From assembly GCA_018389105.1 (NCBI GenBank), contig JACATO010001071.1:384382-448381 (forward strand): a stretch of DNA of 64,000 nt, given 5' to 3'. The notes beneath the pieces were generated by a model. The model saw only the letters and a program-made list of their open reading frames with translations. It was not told the origin of the DNA and searched no databases. Positions 21,561-34,080 of the stretch are shown in pieces. The DNA is from Nautilus pompilius (taxonomy: Eukaryota; Mollusca; Cephalopoda; Nautilida; Nautilidae). How positions within the stretch are numbered: position 1 is the stretch's first letter; every line of letters starts with the position of its first letter. The position numbers and the translations under genes are program-made.

Positions 21561-24500
21561 AATGCTCTCTGAAGACAGCCATAACTCTTCTGCGGAAATG
21601 GCGTTAATTCAGTGGACTGGAGAACTGACTGTCTTAATTTATAGCCTCCTACATCTTATCTTTTCTGGATCAGCTTCCATATCAAAGTGACAAGATATAC
21701 TGGCACAGCTCTTATTTCTACACAGGCGTTTTTGGTTTCTGCTAGTGGTTGTTATGCAGATGATATAACTTAATCGCTCTACTGCAATACCGGGCTGGGC
21801 GGGTCTTGGAGTCACTTATGATAAACACGAGGACAGACAGCTGAGTTGCTACCAATATATACATAAACAAATATAAGATCACCGTCAAACACTCCTGCGG
21901 CGCAATCACTAACTGCTTGTTCCAGTGGTGTCATCTCGATGTTTTGGGGTAGGTCTTTGAAACCGCATCCATCTTACAGGCAAGCATTAAAACTTCACGT
22001 GCAAAAACCTATTGCTATTTTCACCAAAAACTCTTCAATGCACACAAAAAAGAGAGAGAAAAGAACGTGTGCTTGTGGCAGTCTCCGCATGTATGGCGAC
22101 GACGTCGGGAAAACCCTGCTAAATTAATGCCAAAACTGTTAACATGTGTGATAGCATTTCTGTTATTCCATCGGCATCTTACTATTATACTTTTGGGGAA
22201 AAGGTGCTCGTTTTCTAAGATGTTTAGATTATTTTATTAGTGCACTTAAAATCAAGCACTACAGAAATACATATTATTTGATTGTGTTTTTATTAATTGT
22301 ATTACATAGTGCAAAGTCACTTTAAATGTCTTACCGTAATTTATAGTACCATTATTTCGCGTCCAAGATGAAATAAATACAAAACAATCTGACATAGAAA
22401 TTTTTTTTTTAAATTTAAATGAAATCCGACATTAATTTAACACTTTTAAAGTCAAATCCATCTTCCAAATATATACTTTTTAAAGTAATATTTAATTCTG
22501 AGCAATTCCAGTAAAATTTCTCGTGAAATCCCAGTTCATTAATTTTACAAATCACTAACTTGTGTTTTCCTTATGTCTCCTATTTAAGTGCTAAAATATT
22601 ACAAGTCTGAAAGTTAAAATGTTTAAGATATTAGAGGTCACATTTTTAGAGTGTTGAAAAAAGGTAAGCTTTAAATTTCTACTGGAATAGCCTTTACTTT
22701 GTACATCATGACATGAGTTTTGGATGCGATGTATTATAAAAATATGATCACTTTATTGCAATTAACTTTTTTATTTCATTTTTTGTCTGGTATGAATACA
22801 ATTTTAAAAATTCTATCAGCTAAAATTAAGCAAATACCCTATGGCAATTAAGTAAAAATATATGGAAGTTAGTAGCATGGAGAGCTTTTATTTTGCAAAG
22901 GGTGTGCAATAATAGTTTCAAAGGTAATCTCGTCATGTTGTAGGAGTGTTAAAATAAAAAAAAAAAACTTTGGTAACACGAGTAAAATTTGCCAGTAGAT
23001 CGGCGGTGGGTGGGCGCGCCATATCCGGACAAAGACTCCGAGATTTTGGAGTGCAGATATCTAGGATAACGTTTTGGTTAAAGCAGGATAAACGTCATAT
23101 TATTACTACTCAGGTAATACATCGGAGCTTAGGCATGAAATTTGTTGGCACCTATGATTACCTGGTGCAGGTTTTCCTACAGTTCGCAAGTATTCTTCAG
23201 TTGCTGATGTACGACAAGTCTTGGTCGATTGCCGAGATGTTCCTAGAGTTGGTCAATTGGATGTATTTGTGTCGGTGAAGCTCAGAACTAAAGAATATTT
23301 CTCGCTTCCCAAGTTGTTGCGCACAGTTTCATTCAGATTGCATTCGTTATCTAAAGTTGAAGCAAAGAGAAATCTATAAAGGTGTCTTGTCAGCTTTCTG
23401 TTCTTTAGCAATGGTCTATTATTGTTTCTAATTTTACAAGATAAAATATAGGAAGAAAAAATACGTAGCATCCATCTGGTTATTGTGATCTGACTTCGTG
23501 TTTGTATCAAACCTAGTGAGTGAATTAAATTGCATATCTTATTGTAGCTTTAGACCATGGCACACCGTGAAACAACCAATTATAGTGGAACAGTAAAAAT
23601 ATCCTGAAGTATGTAAACGGAAGAGATAACTAAAGGGAAAAAAATGTACAACGTGTATTTTGACTTGAAAGCGCCATAAACAATCTTCGAGGCGTCATTT
23701 TGTTCGGTTAATAGTTTTAATGGGCGATAAATCGAATGCCAATATTCTTTTCAATTTTCTTGACAACAATATAATCATTTATCACTCGAAAATATTACAT
23801 CGCGACACCTGATTGATTGTACTATGGCTAACGCGATATAACTTTACGTAGTGAAACGTGGTGATCATCAGAAAAGGAGGGGAAAAAACAATATTTTTGC
23901 TAAACAGCGATTTTGTCTGTACGTCTTTGAGAACTCTGTGGATAAAATACTAATGGCATAATTTTTACTGCTGGTCTGATGGCACTATGATGAACACACT
24001 TTTCTTTATATTCATTTGAGCACGCTACAAGATTTTCTTTTCTTTTTTGTTGTTAAATTCACTCAACTTTCTTTCTAATACGGATATTGATCATCACATT
24101 ATGGATTGTCTCTCAGCCGAGATGGCAATGGTGTCGAAACAGAAATGGCTGCCTTTCGTCTTGTCTTTATAATCCATCAACATGTCTTTTTTTAAAAAAA
24201 AACTGTACAACTTTTTGCTTTTTTGCTTTACTTGAAAGGAGACGCAGATTAGTTACCGACTTCTGGGAATCGATGTCGTTTATCGCACAGATATAGAGAA
24301 AAAAAGAATAAGAGGAAAGAATTTTGTGAAAGTATTGTAGACGTTATCTATATTTCTAAAAGCCTTTTGTATGCACGTGTGTATCATAGAGATGAAATCT
24401 TTTTTGGAATTAAAAAGCAAATAAAAGAAGCTTTTAAATGATATTTAAAATTCTTTTAAGAGAAAGAGTTTATTTAATATGATAAACGGAGTGAAAGTAA

Positions 24501-24932
24501 TTGATTTAGTTATGAACGTTGACTTGCAAAGTATTTTTCTGCTGCATTATCCCAAAAAACATTTTTAAAATTACTAAAAAAAAATACATTTCTAAGTTCA
24601 TATGTCAAAAGCTTTAAAATTTTAAGAAAAGAAAAAAATTAAGTTGAATATTAAGCAAAATTGTTTACCGTGTGAATTAGATATTTTCAAGTGAATTACG
24701 CGTAGAAAGAATTGCGTAAAATCCCAATGTATTAAGTAGAAGAAGATACAAAATCCGAGTTTCAGCCTCGTTTATAACCGCTAGTAGGAGATTTAAAGTA
24801 TAATAAAAAGCCCCCTCAAGACCGACTAGTAAAGAAAAATGAGAGAAAACCATGCCTTTGAAACTTCCAGGTGCTTCTGGGCTCTTATAAAAATTGTATA
24901 GATTAAAACAATATATGTGTCCCTTTAGCTTA
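21561..24932. other. AT-rich sequence, no gene seen
   Basis: Over 3 kb of mostly AT-rich DNA. Small balanced patches occur at 21780-22120 and 22980-23060. The 102-codon frame at 22970-23278 has no family features. The word GGGAAAACCCTGC near 22108 slightly resembles the reverse of SINE core 1 but has no supporting neighbour. Confidence 0.6.
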
Positions 24933-24933
24933 C

Positions 24934-24981
<48 letters not shown>

Positions 24982-25292
24982 CTTCTCTCTCCGTCTCTCC
25001 GTGTACTGACGTCATATCTCTCTCTCTCTCTCTCCCTCCTCATCTCTCTCTCCTCATCTCTCTCTCTCTCTCTCTCTCTTCATCTCTCTCTCCTCTCTCT
25101 CTCTCTCTCCTCATCTCTCTCTCTCTCTCTCTGTACTGACGTCGTCTTTCTGTGTAATGACGTCATCTCTCTGCTGACGTCATATCTCTCACTCTGCTGA
25201 CGCCATCTCTCTCTCTGTACTGACGTCGTCTTTCTGTGTAATGGTGTCATCTCTCTCTGCTGACGTCATCTCTCTCTCTCCCCCTCTCTCTC
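24933..25292. repeat. Composite (CT)n array with CRE-like TGACGTCA units
   Basis: The left half is CT dinucleotides with CCT interruptions. The right half is an 84-bp tandem duplication: GTACTGACGTCGTCTTTCTG starts at 25133 and again at 25217. Perfect TGACGTCA occurs at 25007-25014, 25158-25165, 25175-25182 and 25261-25268. One- or two-base variants occur at 25137, 25198, 25221 and 25242. The Leu-Ser frame through it is a repeat artefact. Confidence 0.9.
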
Positions 25293-27076
25293 AAATTATT
25301 TAGTTACTTTTGGTAAATTATGCAATAAAACCATAATTTCTATTTGATGCAAGTAAGATGTTTTTTTTAATCACACATGCAGAAAATTCCGATAAACATT
25401 TGAACACGTTTTGTTTTGTTTTTAAAACTTGAACTGTAAACCATAAGCGCTGAATAATAAATTTTAGTTGGCACTTTTAACACTTTTATGTATATATTTA
25501 TTTATCACGAATCATCTTTGGTGTTTCGGGAGGCAGGTTTTCAATGAACGCACAAATTTAAGAGGTTTTCCGTTGTAGGAAATAAAAAAGAAATCATAGG
25601 TTATATTTCCTAACTTTATGACGTAAACTTGATTTCTACGTGTTTTTTGTTGTTGTTGTTGTTTCTGTAGAAGAATAGAGATAGCGAGGACCAGTGGAGC
25701 GAGCACTGACTTGATGACACCAGGCTCGCTTGTATTTGATAATACATCACCCCGGTGTGGGTTCTTAAGGTGTTTGTCACTCATTACACCCATAACGTTT
25801 TATTTCCATATAAATGTCTTCAAATGTAAGATGCATTTTTAATAATAGCATAATTAAAAAAAATACGATTTTATGGAACAGTTTTGTTATCTATAGTAGA
25901 GTTTACAAGTTTTCGGAAAATAAAAAAAAAGAAGAAATTCCCGATGAAACACAGGGTAAAAAGACATTCAGAACCACTGTGACCTTGCATTCAAACTATT
26001 ATCGAAAATGAATATAATCTGATGAATAGTTAAAGAATAAAAAACTACAGATAAGTGACTTTTTGAAAATGTATTGAGCTTGCAAAGTTACTATGGAAAC
26101 CATATAAATAAAACGCTATTAACCCACATATCTTAAGTTGAATCCCGTTCTTTTAAGTTGATTTGAAATCCGAAATCTTAGTTCCACCCCATTAGGCCTC
26201 TTGAAAAGAGATACTGGAGAAAATCCATGGCGACACATAAAAACAGCAGTAGCAGCGAAACAAAAGATTCCAGGTTAACAATAGTAACATTGCCCTATAA
26301 AAAAATTTTACCTCAGAGTCTAACAGGAATTTTAAAGTTATACTATAAATCCATTGTAGCCAAAGAATTTTGCATCACAAATTATGATGATTTTCAACCT
26401 TTTCGTTTCTTTGCCCACACAGATTAGACGTAGATAAAAAATCTAAGTAGGGTACAGAAGCTTCAGATATTTATCTGATTCTTTTATTTAAAGTGACCAA
26501 ATGCTCCTACATGGAAATTTCTTTTAGCAAGCCATCCTTTACCGTGTATAATCATATTTTCCTTCTTTTTTTACTATATACATGCATTTCGCTAAGTTTA
26601 TATGACAATGACATGATTAGTATGACCATATGTAATTAAGTGTTTATAACTTTGTCCTGACTAACACGTTTTTGATCAGTGACGGAGGTTTCGGATCTAC
26701 AAGGTGGGAGTTATTGTAAAGTATATATAAAATTTGTCGCAGTAAAGGTGTATATCCCAGAGTGATCTTCTATCACTATGCTCAAGCACCATAGAAATTA
26801 TTTTCTTTCTTATGTGGAACTCCGTTTAATCGAATTACACGGAAGATAACTGAACTTTCTGCTTAAGAATATTTTCTGGCCGTCTGGAAATTTTCAGCAA
26901 CATTTTCCTCTACCCACAAGTCTAATGTTCATTGTTGTCAGCACGTCTACTGTCAAACTACAGCAGTTCAGCCGAGTTCACTGCGATTGGAGCCTTGAGA
27001 AATCTTCTCTAGCATAACTACATCGCTTACAAGTTGTTCAAATGGTCAGGTATTTAATCATAATTTTTACAAGTCG

Positions 27077-27078
<2 letters not shown>
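25293..27078. other. AT-rich sequence, no gene seen
   Basis: AT-rich DNA with a (TTG)n run near 25647-25661. Small ORFs carry no recognisable domain. Confidence 0.65.
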
Positions 27079-27156
<78 letters not shown>

Positions 27157-27176
27157 CATCATCATCATCATCATCA

Positions 27177-27255
<79 letters not shown>
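27079..27255. repeat. (ATT)n array with central (ATC)n
   Basis: About 59 triplets, with an internal run of about 8 ATC/CAT triplets at 27156-27180. It produces a poly-Leu/Ser frame that is not a gene. Confidence 0.97.
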
Positions 27256-27690
27256 GTTTCTTTCCTTTTTCAGTTATTATAACTACGACACAAAATGAAA
27301 GCGAAAAATTCGGACTCTACCAAGTTCACTACAACTGTACCCAACAAACTGGACAATAACGCTATTCTTTACAGTGCATGCTCACATACAATAGTAATAA
27401 TAAAAAAAGGAAGCAGCATTTATTAACTTATGCCTATGAAAGAATTAACCACAAATGCTTTTCCGTAAAGAACTTTATTTCAGAAGCTAAAGATCTCATG
27501 GGCTCTCCACGATTCAGCTACAAATGGTGTTTGTCTTTCAGATGGCTGTGACGAACGGACCGACAAGCGGTATTAGACACACCACACACAGAGAACGTTT
27601 CGTAGCTGTTGAAATTGTCCGGACGAACCCCTAAATCAAAATCCCTATAGATGGATAGACACATACGTCGGAGATTTACCGTAGTCTGTG
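27256..27690. other. Unique sequence, no gene seen
   Basis: Ordinary composition rising in GC to the right, with no feature recognised. Confidence 0.6.
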
Positions 27691-28060
27691 TGTAGCAGAC
27701 AGGAAGATTGCTCGCGGGCGCTCAGCTGATGCCTGCAGCGGAATTACGAAAAATAGGTGGGTGAGTGGGTAGAGAGAAAGCCATCGGCGTGTTGCTCACG
27801 CGGCGTTGCCGAGTTGTAAGGGTGTTGCGGCAGAGGGCGTCCCGTCTTCACTTTTAATTTTGCCGGACGAACGCCGTAAAACCGCCAGACTGAGGACTGG
27901 TCCTTACACGGTGACTGCACGCTCCGGTCCAAACAGGCACCAGCCTGGGCCGGGGTCGCGAACGAGGCCGGTCGTAAGAGAACCGTTCGGTTGCGAGAGA
28001 CGGTCTTCAGGCGTCAGGTTGCTGACCCGTGACCGTTTTCCACCATGTTTATGAACACAG
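27691..28060. other. CpG-rich block
   Basis: GC- and CpG-rich sequence (GCGGCGTTGCCG, GGGCCGGGGTCGCG and similar) between AT-rich flanks. Frames of 62-82 codons on both strands are unrecognisable. It could be a promoter-type CpG-dense block or an old repeat. No TATA or tRNA-type boxes could be paired. Confidence 0.4.
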
Positions 28061-30044
28061 GAGAGCTCCGTTTTGCCAGCAGACATCAAGTACCGACTTT
28101 CGCGAAAGATATTTTCATTTAACTGCAGTATTTTCAATAGCTAAAAATGGTCCCTACGATTTGAGAAAAAGGGCTTTGTTTTTCTTCTTTTCCCAGTGAT
28201 ACAGATCAAAGCGGTTTTATTACTTTCATTATTCCCGACTCCTTCCAGAGAGATCTGGCCGCTTAAGAACTTTAAGAGGTCTCTCGTCAATGTAAAATCT
28301 AAAACATTAACTGCTGCAATTTTTATTGAGCATTTCTGTTTGAAACCGTTTGATTTCGCAACTGAACCCTGGCACCTGGTATTTCCGCTTGAGATTTCTT
28401 TTAAATCGGCTAACGAAACCCGTTTATGATTGTCGTTATCAAATATATTTGGCTGAGATTATTCGCTTGCGTTTGTCGTTGCGGAGTCAGTCGAGAAGTG
28501 AGGAAGGAAACTCGAAATACTTATGCGATTTATCATACCGGCAAAAAGAACAAATAACGGAGTTTTTCATTTATTTACAATTAACGAAAACAAATCTTAT
28601 CTATTTTTGCCACATTACATAAAACGATCTATTTTATCTCATATCTCTTATTAAATGACTCTCTATTGCGCAATCTAACGAGATTTCCGAAACTGCGCCA
28701 AATTCTTTGGGAAATGGCACACGCGGGTTATCTTGCATTCGGTTAAGTAACTTGATCTGTCTTAAAATATTTGAATATTTTATACATGAAAAACGGTTTC
28801 ATATTAATAAACTATTGTGTTCTTTTAACGCCTTTTGTCTTGGCATGCTACATTTTACAGTATAATCCAATGTCGTAAGCGGCTGTTTTTTTTAAAGATA
28901 AAGCAGAGTTAGGAAAATAAACTGTATAGAAAACTGTTTTGATTAACGCTTATTCTTTGAAGTTAAATTTAATATTTTCATGGAACACGCGGAGATTTTC
29001 GTGTTTTATTGTCATGTACCTTTAATGGAGTCTACTTGCTTGATATTCTTGCTACCCATTTGTATGTTAATTAAATATTCCTAAATCAGACTAAAGACCA
29101 CGCAGTTATTATAGGGCCGCCTTAGGGATTGCAAAGGCGCGTGCACAGTATGCAATGAGATCTCTCCAATATGTATATGTTAATTACCTGCCCTCCTACA
29201 TTATGTTTAGAGTACAGTTTAGGTTATCAAGAGTTCCATTTATTAACAAACTCGACCGTATATAATTTGCAAAACTCGAAAGAGGGTTATCCATATAGAC
29301 GACTGCAGAATAAAATTAACAAAATGGATACAAATGACATTTAGCTCGATATTTCTCGCACTTTTTAGTATATAGAATGATTCGACAGTTAATTAGTGAA
29401 AACAACCAAGCATATCTGAAGAAATACGATCGAAACGTCGTTTACTATATTTAGTGAGCTTACAAATTATAAAGGTGACTGAAACAGTTAGATAATCTTT
29501 TTTTCATACATGTCTTGGATGGTTCCTGTGCCCAAAGAATGATGGCGGCGGGGGCCTGTCTCATTTATCTTCTTGACGATGCGGCTCTGGATTATTTTAT
29601 TATGGCCACTTAAATAATTGTAAAAATAAACACTATTTTATAAGATTGCAAGCCACATTTCTTTAAGTTGCATGGTGTCGTTAAATAAAATTAAGTGCTA
29701 TGTTAAGCATTATGAAGCTATTTTTCACTAAGATCAACAATGTATTCATTTATATCTATTTACAGTTTAATACTGGCGATAAACCTGTCATTTGTCGGAT
29801 AAAATCTCAGATTCCTGTTGTACAAAAACCACTACCAATTTTTAAAAAGGCAAAATATGGTTTTCGGAAAGTTTTTGTCGCTATCTTTCTAATTGATTTC
29901 CACTGGCAAAGACTAGGTTTTAGATAAAGCATTTATTACACTTATTCAAACGTATGCGTAAGATAAAACGAAAAGTGTAAATAATTGCAGATAAAAGCCT
30001 TTAAATGGTATTCTTGGCATTTTTGAGGATTCTAAAATCAAGAT
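28061..30044. other. AT-rich sequence, no gene seen
   Basis: Mostly AT-rich DNA. A balanced patch at 29100-29180 contains GGGCCGCCTTAGGG, and a possible retroelement motif lies at 29416-29440. The 90-codon and 75-codon frames (28350-28622 and 29700-29927) are unrecognised. Confidence 0.6.
29416..29440 (+). other. Possible retroelement-associated CTGAAGAA...CGAAACGTCG motif
   Basis: CTGAAGAA is followed, after a short spacer, by CGAAACGTCG. From memory, this paired motif is often seen near the ends of Penelope-like and some other retroelements in invertebrates. No reverse transcriptase or GIY-YIG domain is visible nearby, so this may be a remnant or chance. Confidence 0.25.
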
Positions 30045-30360
30045 TTATTTAAAGTCTTTTATGCACACAACCGAAAGACACAAGATGGCCATTGTATGAA
30101 CACGTGGTGTCGTAGATGAAGTGGATTCAGTACGAGCAGATGCACTGACACGGAACAGACGGATAAAGAGCCCACTATAATCCTGCGGAAACCGGAGTAC
30201 TCGAACAAAACAACAGTACGGCGGACGGGCCTGCGAAGAGAAAAAACACGCCATTAATTGAACGCTGGACGCAGCCCAAGCCCGACAGTACCAAATCTTG
30301 GCCGCCATAAAGACGTCCAAGCACGCTACTCGCTTCACCAAATCTGCAGACACCCAACAA
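30045..30360. other. Balanced unique sequence with a 102-codon minus-strand frame
   Basis: This CpG-containing block stands out from the AT-rich surroundings. The minus-strand frame at 30045-30353 is open for 102 codons but has no recognisable domain and no clear splice context. An A-rich stretch follows at about 30500-30555 on the plus strand. It could be a degraded repeat. Confidence 0.3.
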
Positions 30361-31380
30361 TTAAATGTTTTAGACCCTTATTTCTGAGCCTTATTCCAAA
30401 GGACGAAGATGTCTTTACTTCATCTTTAATGACTACCATAAAGAACCAACAGACCATCTTTAGTGGTGTTTGCACAACAATGAGAATGGAAAATACTCAG
30501 TTCAAGAAACACAAAAAGAATAACAACAAAAAACAAAAACAAAAGAAAAACAATGGCTAAAACTAAGCTTTTATTAGTACTCTATGGTGTCGGTCTTTTT
30601 CGAAAACGTGGCAAAAGCTTAGTATTTTCGTCACATTTTCTAATTACTATAATTCTTGCGTGTTTGATTCCAGTTTTTAAGAGACTTTCGTCATTAAAGT
30701 GGCATGTATTGAATTTAAAAGAATCCTCTTTAACACTAGCGGAGATTGTTGGCACTCGGTTTTCAACCGAGTTCTTCTGGAGCTGAGCAACATGTCAGTT
30801 CCTGTTTCTTTGCATTGTGGGAATACTTTTTTTTTTTTAAATCAACGATCAATAGAAACGTTTTTTTCAGATTCTAAAAGCCGGTCTTTAAAGAAATTGT
30901 AATAAATTCGAGAATATCACCACAAAGCCATTCCTTTCCCAATATAGTAAAGATTAAATAAATCAAAGATTCTTTTTTTTTTAAAATTTACTTAATCAAT
31001 ACTGAGTTATTTTATCTCCGTTTGTTTACATTACTTAGTCTTACCAATATTTAATATTAGTTACAAGGTTATACGTGGCAGTTTCCTTTTCCCCCTGGTT
31101 AACATCAGGTCAGGCGATAAATCTATTTTGGCATTTACTCTAGCCATTAAAAATACTCTCCTTATGCCATTAAAATACTCTCCTTATGCCATGAAAAATA
31201 TTTCCAGGCAGTAAAAAAAAATGAAGTAACTTTTTGTAAAGTCATGCCAGTATCTTAAATGGCGAACCTTTCTTTGGAAAATGACGGTACGATGCCGTTT
31301 TACCCAAGGCACTGCTACTTAGAAGACTATCCAGAAAGGATTTCCCAGTTTAACATTAGAGCTGAATCTAAATAACACAG
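30361..31380. other. AT-rich sequence with small repeats, no gene seen
   Basis: A perfect 8-bp stem, 3-nt loop hairpin lies at 30754-30772 (ACTCGGTT / AACCGAGT). A short tandem duplication with a unit near 27 bp (CATTAAAATACTCTCC word) lies at 31144-31210. Confidence 0.65.
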
Positions 31381-31700
31381 TTCGTAAGCATATCCTTCGC
31401 CCTCCTTCTCGACGCACGGATCGCTTTCGTAAGCCCCACTAGGCTTGCTTTTGTATAATAAGGATACTAATTATCGTTATTATGCAGTCTGTGTCTAATT
31501 AGCTGAGAGCGCGTTCCGATCCTTCGCCGTTTGTTTGCCGTTCTTGTCGTTCACAGTAACGCGCCCTGCTCCCCCTTAGCATCCATCGAGTCTGTCGGGG
31601 CTGGGCTATTGATCTCCCGCTTCCATTTGTCCGCAAGCCTCCTCTAATCGATGGAAATAAATCATTAGGTAAACTCCGATGTGATATGGCTGCACTTCAG
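31381..31700. promoter_or_regulatory. Candidate conserved enhancer with homeodomain-type sites
   Basis: This repeat-free block of balanced composition lies in AT-rich surroundings. The left cluster has GGATACTAATTATCG and GTCTAATTAGCTGAG (31462-31507). The right cluster has CCTCTAATCGATGG and AATAAATCATTAGG (31639-31668). ATTGATCTCC lies between them near 31608. These are typical core words for homeodomain, TALE and Cut factors. There is no coding potential. The call is inferred from motif density and complexity. Confidence 0.38.
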
Positions 31701-34080
31701 GGTTAGACCGGTGGAGGGGGGGGTGGTTGGATACCGGTTCCTTTTCCGACTGGGAAAAAAAAAGACAACAACAACAACAACAACGGCCTAACTAATGATT
31801 GTCTTTGTTTCCGAGAGCAAGATTCAAAAAAGGTGCGTGTTTGTGTGTTTTGCTCAGTACTCTTGTTGGAAAAGTTCCCACTGCAGCGCAAAAGGAAAAT
31901 GACGTCACCAGAGACAAGATGAGAAAAATGCGTTTGTCTTTAAATAAGCATCTAAAAAAATTCTTAGAATTTTTTTACACATTTGGTATCGTTTTTGGTA
32001 AAAGTTTCCAAGATTTTGTGACCCAAAGATAAACGATTTTGCTAACACCCGGTCTGGCGTGCCGTTTGTTTATTTGCTCTCTTAAACACGGGTGACAAAG
32101 AGTAGGCTAATTACGTTAAGGAATCTGTTTGCAGGTACTTGCTTTTTACCAGATAGAAGATTAATACTTCACCGAGACCGATCTTCCCTAAAACAACGGT
32201 GGCGTAAAATGAGCAATCCCAGTCAACTACGATGGTCGTACCGGCACTAATCAGCCTCAAGTAATTACGGGAAGACCTTACAGGAAAACCATTATTTGGA
32301 TAAACCCGAGTTTATTCACACTAAGTGTAATGTTGACTCTACTCATTAACGTCAGTAGTATCACTGTTACTCCACAGGTGGCAGGGCAGTAATCAATGCA
32401 GATAGATTCTACCATGAATGGTGTTAAAACAAAGAGCGGTGATAGAGTCTCTTACAGAAGACGGTGTTCATATGCAAATATGGAATCTGACTAGCGAGTC
32501 TTGCTTGCATTAGTTACCAAACACTGTCAAAAGCTTTCATTAAAATTTAAAAATAAACTTCTATAACGTCACGTTTTTGTCTTATTTAGTGGTGATAATT
32601 AATATAACTGTATAAAGCTCCTAACAAGATTTATCCTACTGAATCCGTGATGCCTGTCCGAAAATTAATTTACTTTAGCCTACGATTAATGAGATACTCC
32701 TTTTTAGCTAGAGTTTTGAGAATTTTGACTATTGCAAATGGTCTGTAATTGCTGAGATCATCTTTTGATCCTTTCTTGAAACTTGTAGAGACGTTTGCTT
32801 CTCCTCCACGACGACGGTACTATCTACGCAGCAAGTGATTCCTAAAAAACTCATATCGATGGGAAAATTTATTTGAACAGAGAACCAATTAAAATTTTTG
32901 TTTGCTCCTATAGCGTCAGGAACTAATGCTTCATCTGATGTATATTTTACAGTCTCCAGTAATGACAAAGTTATTTTAAAAAATTATCGCTCTTACATGC
33001 TTTAAATTTCTGGAATCAGTCCGACCCTGATAGAATAACCGCACAAGTCTCTTTCTTAAGATCGTTTTCGGTATTCTTTGCTGAATTTTTCTTTTTGACA
33101 TTTTTATTCTACAAATCATACGCAAAATTTCTATCGAGACCACTAAGGCCAAGTAAAAAAATATATCTAATTCTTTGCGGAAATTATTATAATTTTTGCA
33201 AAGGTCGTTACATGTTAAATAAGAATGTTATAAAGCAAAAATCTCCAGGAATCAGTGACAAAAATAAAAAGATATGCTGAGCGGTTTTACCAAAGAAACT
33301 ATATGCGAAATATTATTACTTCATTTGTGCCTAAACGTACATTGTTATAATACGTTTGGGACATACTACATACAGCCACGACTGCAAATAGTTACAATAG
33401 CATCGTATTTCACTTGAATTTTTGGAATTTATTTATAACTGTTCGTTCGGCATTATCCAGTGTTGAAATACATTACTATAAAACGATTGTAGGCAAAATC
33501 TACCGTGTGATACACTGTATTTTTAGATTAAGTCATGTCTTTTGTTGTTGTTGTTTTACAGAAGAGAAGACACGGGACTCGACAGAGAGTTACCTTCTCT
33601 TCTGTACACCGCTAAATAAATCGTTCCTTGTCTTTTCTCATGTTATTAAACACAGCGATAGTTTGTTCAACTTAGTTGACAAAATTTTCATATTAATTTA
33701 AGCAGATTGTCACAGGATTTTAAAGTTATGAAAACGAAAAAGTCTGAAATTACTTTCTAAGTGCATTGTTTGCTAAAATGTATAAATTGTAACGTGAATT
33801 TGAATGTTTTCTTTTTTTACATTAGGTTATTTTAAAACGAATTTGTAAGTATATATTTATTTTGGTTAAAAAATAGATCTCTCTCTCTCTCTCCCTCTCT
33901 CTTTCTTTTTCGCATTATTTAATGTCTTACATTCAGCTCTCTAAAAATGTTCTTTTATTTTACTTTCTCAAAATGTCGAGCTTCGCGTTCTTTTTTTTCC
34001 ATTTTTTACTCTTTCTTAACAAAAAACGGGGAAAAAATTTGGAAAGTTGGGAAAATTGAATTTTCTACTTTGTAGCCGTC
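31701..34080. other. Mostly AT-rich sequence, no gene seen
   Basis: A G run lies near 31715-31725 and (CAA)n at about 31765-31783. A perfect CRE palindrome (TGACGTCA) is at 31900-31907. A short (CT)n lies at about 33879-33902. Small ORFs, including 79 codons at 32729-32968 on the minus strand and 95 codons at 33414-33701 on the plus strand, are unrecognised. Confidence 0.6.

Noticed and set aside
21750..21764. CYADD reading on plus, like the YxDD box of reverse transcriptases
   Set aside because: A stop follows three codons later and the upstream residues do not match any other reverse transcriptase block.
22080..22130. Possible sixth core-family SINE copy on minus (AGCAGGGTTTTCCCG)
   Set aside because: Only one short word matches. 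Core 2, the end motif and a head are all missing.
24933..25292. Regularly spaced repeated word with spacers, superficially like a CRISPR array
   Set aside because: The spacers are themselves CT repeats and an 84-bp unit is duplicated. The context is eukaryotic.
27042..27359. 105-codon poly-Leu frame that looks like a signal or membrane protein
   Set aside because: It is the translation of an (ATT)n array.
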